Assembly (NCBI RefSeq): GCF_003945595.2
Contig: NW_024104898.1
Location: 2,232,001-2,296,000 of the forward strand
Origin: Pipra filicauda
Taxonomy: Eukaryota > Chordata > Aves > Passeriformes > Pipridae
Length of the DNA stretch: 64,000 nucleotides
Direction: 5' to 3'
Part shown: positions 60,833-64,000 of the stretch, in pieces
Numbering within the stretch: position 1 is the first letter of the stretch
Layout: each line of letters begins with the position of its first letter
Notes under the pieces: model-generated
The model's database searches: none
What the model saw: the letters and a program-made list of their open reading frames with translations, nothing else
Told to the model about the DNA's origin: nothing
Position numbers and translations under genes: made by a program

Positions 60833-63566
60833 CCCTGCTCCCTTGAGGGTGCAGGGGGAGTCTGAGCCCAGCTTGGATTCTTCAGGGACTGATGAGACTG
60901 GGGAGGCTCCACAACTTCTATCCTGGTCTTCTCCAGAGCTGATTTCCTGGAGGTGATCGAACAAGGGTGTGGTATGCAGAAGGCACAGGATGAGGCCCTA
61001 CCTTGGCAGTGTATATAGAGTACAGCCCAGGTAGCACCTGCTGCTGGAGTACCCACGGTGACTCCTGGAGCCAAGGCCTAATGCCCTTTTGTCCTGCCCT
61101 ACTGCATGCATGAGGCCAAGAGGCTGGCAGCTTTCTTTGCTCCTGCTCAAACATTCAGCAAGGTTTGTGGAGCTCTGTGTGTGCCAGAACTTTCCAAGCT
61201 TGTGCTTCTCTGGCAGTATGGGAAGGAGCAGAGATGTTTTGATGGCAGAGCTTGGCAACTGCACGTTGAAGCAGCCCTGCATTGTTCCTGGCAGCTATGT
61301 CTCCTTGGCCTTGTCAAAGGCCTACGCTACCCACTGGAGGGTGTTAACTCCTTGGGGAATGCTAGCTGTGGGACTCAAGTTATGTATCCTTGTTGTCTCC
61401 AACACTTCTGTTTATCAAGGCACTCAGTTGACCTGGCAATTCTTACATGATGGTATCCTGTTGGACAAATGCCAGTGCAGATGATGAGTAGAGCTCCTGG
61501 CACAGATCTGAAGTGCTCAGTGCCAGGGCTTTCTCCGACCTCTAGAACCTGCTGTGACAAGGATTTCCCCTCTCTAGGTTAGTGACTGATCCCAAATCAG
61601 CAGCCTAGGGTTAATTTGTGAACATGTACCATGGTTGGCGTACGTGCCTCATGGTACTTCTGAGACCAAGGTGCTTTGGTTCTGGGTACTCAACACCATT
61701 ACCCAAATCTTCAGGGAGAAAAGCTGATGTGGGAGGGAAGACACTGGAAGGCTGGGATGCTGGAGTCTTTGGAAGAAATTATGGGGATGCCTGACTTAAT
61801 TAAAAAGACCCAGGGCTTCAGTGAAAAGGGATCTTGACTTTGACCATGTTGGTTAATTGGAAGAAATCCTGTCCCCTGACTGTACCCCCTGGCAAGGTAA
61901 CCAGACTTTCCTTTTTAAATGTCAAAGTGGCTTCGAAACCCTTTGTATCTCATTTGGCTGTGGAACTGCATCTGGGGTGAAGGCATAGAGCTGTGAAACT
62001 CTCAGCATGGTATTTGTGTCCAGACTTCTCCATGCACTTCTGCGCCAGGCTCAAAGTTGGCTTCTGTTGCATGTTTTACCTTCACTTCTGGCTTCCATGG
62101 CACTTTGCCAGGTCTTCCACGTAAATCAGAAGATAACACATAATTGAATGCTTTTGACCAAGCAGCAAAATTGCCCTTTTTGTTTGGTGTTTTGTTTTGT
62201 TTCTTTTTATTTTGTTTTGTTTGTTCTTGTTTTTAAATACAGATTGGCAGTAGGGAGAAAACTGATTTAGGTCTGAAGTGTGCCTTAAGGAAAGCTATAG
62301 TTCTAGAATCTATAGCAGTTATTAGATAGTTTTTTTTCTCCACAAGCATACATATGATTTGAACAAGCTTGTGTAGCAAAACAGAAATTTTCACTTAGCT
62401 ACAGGTCTATCAAAGCAGTTGAAGGACTGCAGGCTGTTAATGCTTCCTCTTGCTGACCTGGAGACCCCCCCTCTGCTCTCAAACATCACTAAAACACATA
62501 TCAAGCAAGTGGTGGCCCTTCCTCCAGAAGAACAAAAGTGTTTCACTGGTACCTTTTGTCTTGGCACAAGCACTTCCACAAGGAACAAGGAGGAATCTCT
62601 CCCACTGGGCAGTGAAGCACTTCCAACTGTGTGGTGTCCGGGCCTGTGTACAGTTGGCTTTTTAAACCAACCAGTAATTGAGTTCTGGCACTTGTGCAGA
62701 CTGCCTTGAGGCTGTTCCAGTGCCAGCAGAGCATGCTGCTCCCTCTGCCAGGCTCCTTCCCTGACTTGTACCCTCCACTCAGGGCTTTGACTTCTGTGGG
62801 CTGGCAGACAGAGGGGTGACCAAGAGGGACACTAGGGTGGGTATAGGCCTCTGAGGGTACAAGAATGCCTGGTCAGCCTGCAGGCTAGCTTTTATGAACA
62901 GATACTTTGTTTACTCAGTTGTCTCCAGCTCCTCATTTAAATTTGCTTTTAATTTTATTTTTGATGCACTGAACCTTGATTCCAAATCTCCCTTCAAGAA
63001 GGCAAGCTTGAGCCACCATGCTACTTGCTTCCCTGCTGAGGGATTATGTTGGGAAGGGGTGGGTGAGTAAGGTCTTGCTGAAGGGAATGTTATGTATGTT
63101 AATTGCACAATGTATTATTAGGCTTTGTATCATTTTGTGTTGATTTCTCTGCTTTCATTGTCTCTATTACCAATACAGCCCCTTTAGTTCACAGGAGTGC
63201 TTGTTTACTTTGCTTCCCCACAAAATTCTGGCCAGCAGTGTGTGTCAGTGTGGCGACAGAGATATGCCTTGCAGAGTTAAATTTTCAAGGCAGTCCCTTC
63301 TAAAGGCTTTCTGCCAAGTTAGAGCATGCTGAGGGCTACTTACTGTATGTCCCTGCATAAGAATGAGGGGACTACAGGGGACAGTCTCCAGTGCTCCTCT
63401 GCAGCATGCTAGGCTGCTTTTCCTCTCAAAGGAAGTAGATTCCAGGCTGCAACAGGCCAGTAACCTCTGTTGAAACCTCACTAACCAGGGATGCTAAGTG
63501 CCTAACCCAGTCTAGGCTTACTATGTGTAATGTGTGCCAGCAGGGAGATGGTAGGATGGGAATAAA
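60833..63566 (+). other. CMTR1: Probable CMTR1 3' UTR
   Basis: About 2.7 kb with no AATAAA before the hexamer at 63561-63566. An ATTAAA at 61798-61803 could end a shorter form. No coding exon was recognised; the open frames at 61089-61484 are short and overlapping. Extent is inferred from the position of the poly(A) hexamer. Confidence 0.5.
63561..63566 (+). promoter_or_regulatory. CMTR1: CMTR1 poly(A) signal candidate (AATAAA)
   Basis: Canonical AATAAA followed by a genomic A-run at about 63601-63610. The A-run could misprime cDNA, so cDNA ends here need care. Confidence 0.45.
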
Positions 63567-63642
63567 GCACTGCCTGAGAAACAGGACAAAACGAGAAATT
63601 AAAAAAAAAATCACAGAACAGGAAATTACAAGGTTGGATTAT

Positions 63643-63648
63643 TTTATT
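63643..63648 (-). promoter_or_regulatory. Minus-strand poly(A) signal candidate (convergent gene)
   Basis: TTTATT on the plus strand gives AATAAA on the minus strand, 82 bp past the CMTR1 candidate. It could end a convergent gene whose body lies beyond 64000. In human the next gene past CMTR1 is CCDC167 on the opposite strand, which would fit, but no CCDC167 codons are seen in 63649-64000. Confidence 0.3.
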
Positions 63649-64000
63649 TAAAACCCTACAGAAGCACTTCCATTTCTCGCAGTTACTAGTAAATTCTCTT
63701 CTGCAAGTGCTGATTCTCAAAGGCACAAAATGGCTACCAAGCTCTGATGCATTGGAGAGGCAGGCAGATCTTCTCAAAGCCCAAGCACCCAGATCTGAAG
63801 TTGTATGCTACTTGCTTGCAGAAAAAGAGATACCTACGTACCTATGGTTTTGTGGAGGTAGGATTCCTTTGGTCCTGTAAGTCAGGGTGGAGGAGGAAAC
63901 ATCTTTAGTGCAGCTCTGCAAACACATGAAGTCTTAAGGTCGCAATTCCTCAAGATTACTCTTCAGTTGAGGTTGGTGTCCCTTCATCTTATGGCTGAGT
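63649..64000 (-). other. Window end, possible 3' UTR of a convergent gene
   Basis: No coding exon was recognised on either strand. If the minus-strand AATAAA is used, this would be a 3' UTR transcribed from right to left. Confidence 0.3.

Noticed and set aside
1..64000. CRISPR array, operon, phage or toxin-antitoxin systems
   Set aside because: No regularly spaced direct repeats with unique spacers and no prokaryotic gene organisation; the window is intron-rich vertebrate DNA.

Overview
This is bird nuclear DNA. It carries three spliced vertebrate genes, GC-rich CpG-island promoters, CR1 LINE fragments with the avian tail (the 'gttggactcgatgatct' type followed by an ATTCTATG-like end), and solo retroviral LTRs. 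I saw no bacterial, plasmid or phage features and no mammalian Alu or L1. The species cannot be fixed from the sequence alone.

Layout. (1) 1-2608: AARS2 3' flank, no recognisable gene. (2) 2609-19818, minus strand: a complete 22-exon AARS2, mitochondrial alanyl-tRNA synthetase (988 aa). (3) 19819-20053: a 235-bp CpG-rich gap between two divergent start codons, probably a shared promoter. (4) 20054-31355, plus strand: a complete 8-exon RNF8 (523 aa), an FHA-RING E3 ubiquitin ligase of the DNA double-strand-break response. (5) 31356-35640: intergenic DNA with simple repeats, LTR-like remnants and a minus-strand CR1. (6) 35640-36060: a CpG island taken as the CMTR1 promoter and untranslated exon 1, with a second CR1 in opposite orientation just downstream. 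(7) 37655-60832, plus strand: a complete CMTR1 coding region in 23 coding exons (831 aa), the cap-1 mRNA 2'-O-methyltransferase. (8) 60833-64000: CMTR1 3' UTR and a probable convergent transcript end.

Every coding exon was placed by hand from reading frame, splice sites and codon phase. All three open reading frames close exactly (2967, 1572 and 2496 nt including stop). All introns are GT-AG except RNF8 intron 4, which starts with GC. The genes are functionally unrelated housekeeping genes and not an operon-like system; only AARS2 and RNF8 look likely to share regulation.

I found no undescribed molecular system. Items most worth a second look are the shared AARS2/RNF8 promoter with an NRF1-type site, a longer RNF8 C-terminus than in human, the GC-AG intron of RNF8 that also holds a solo LTR with a perfect 5-bp target duplication, an inverted CR1 pair around the CMTR1 promoter with an ISRE-like site, and an unusually long antisense open frame in CMTR1.
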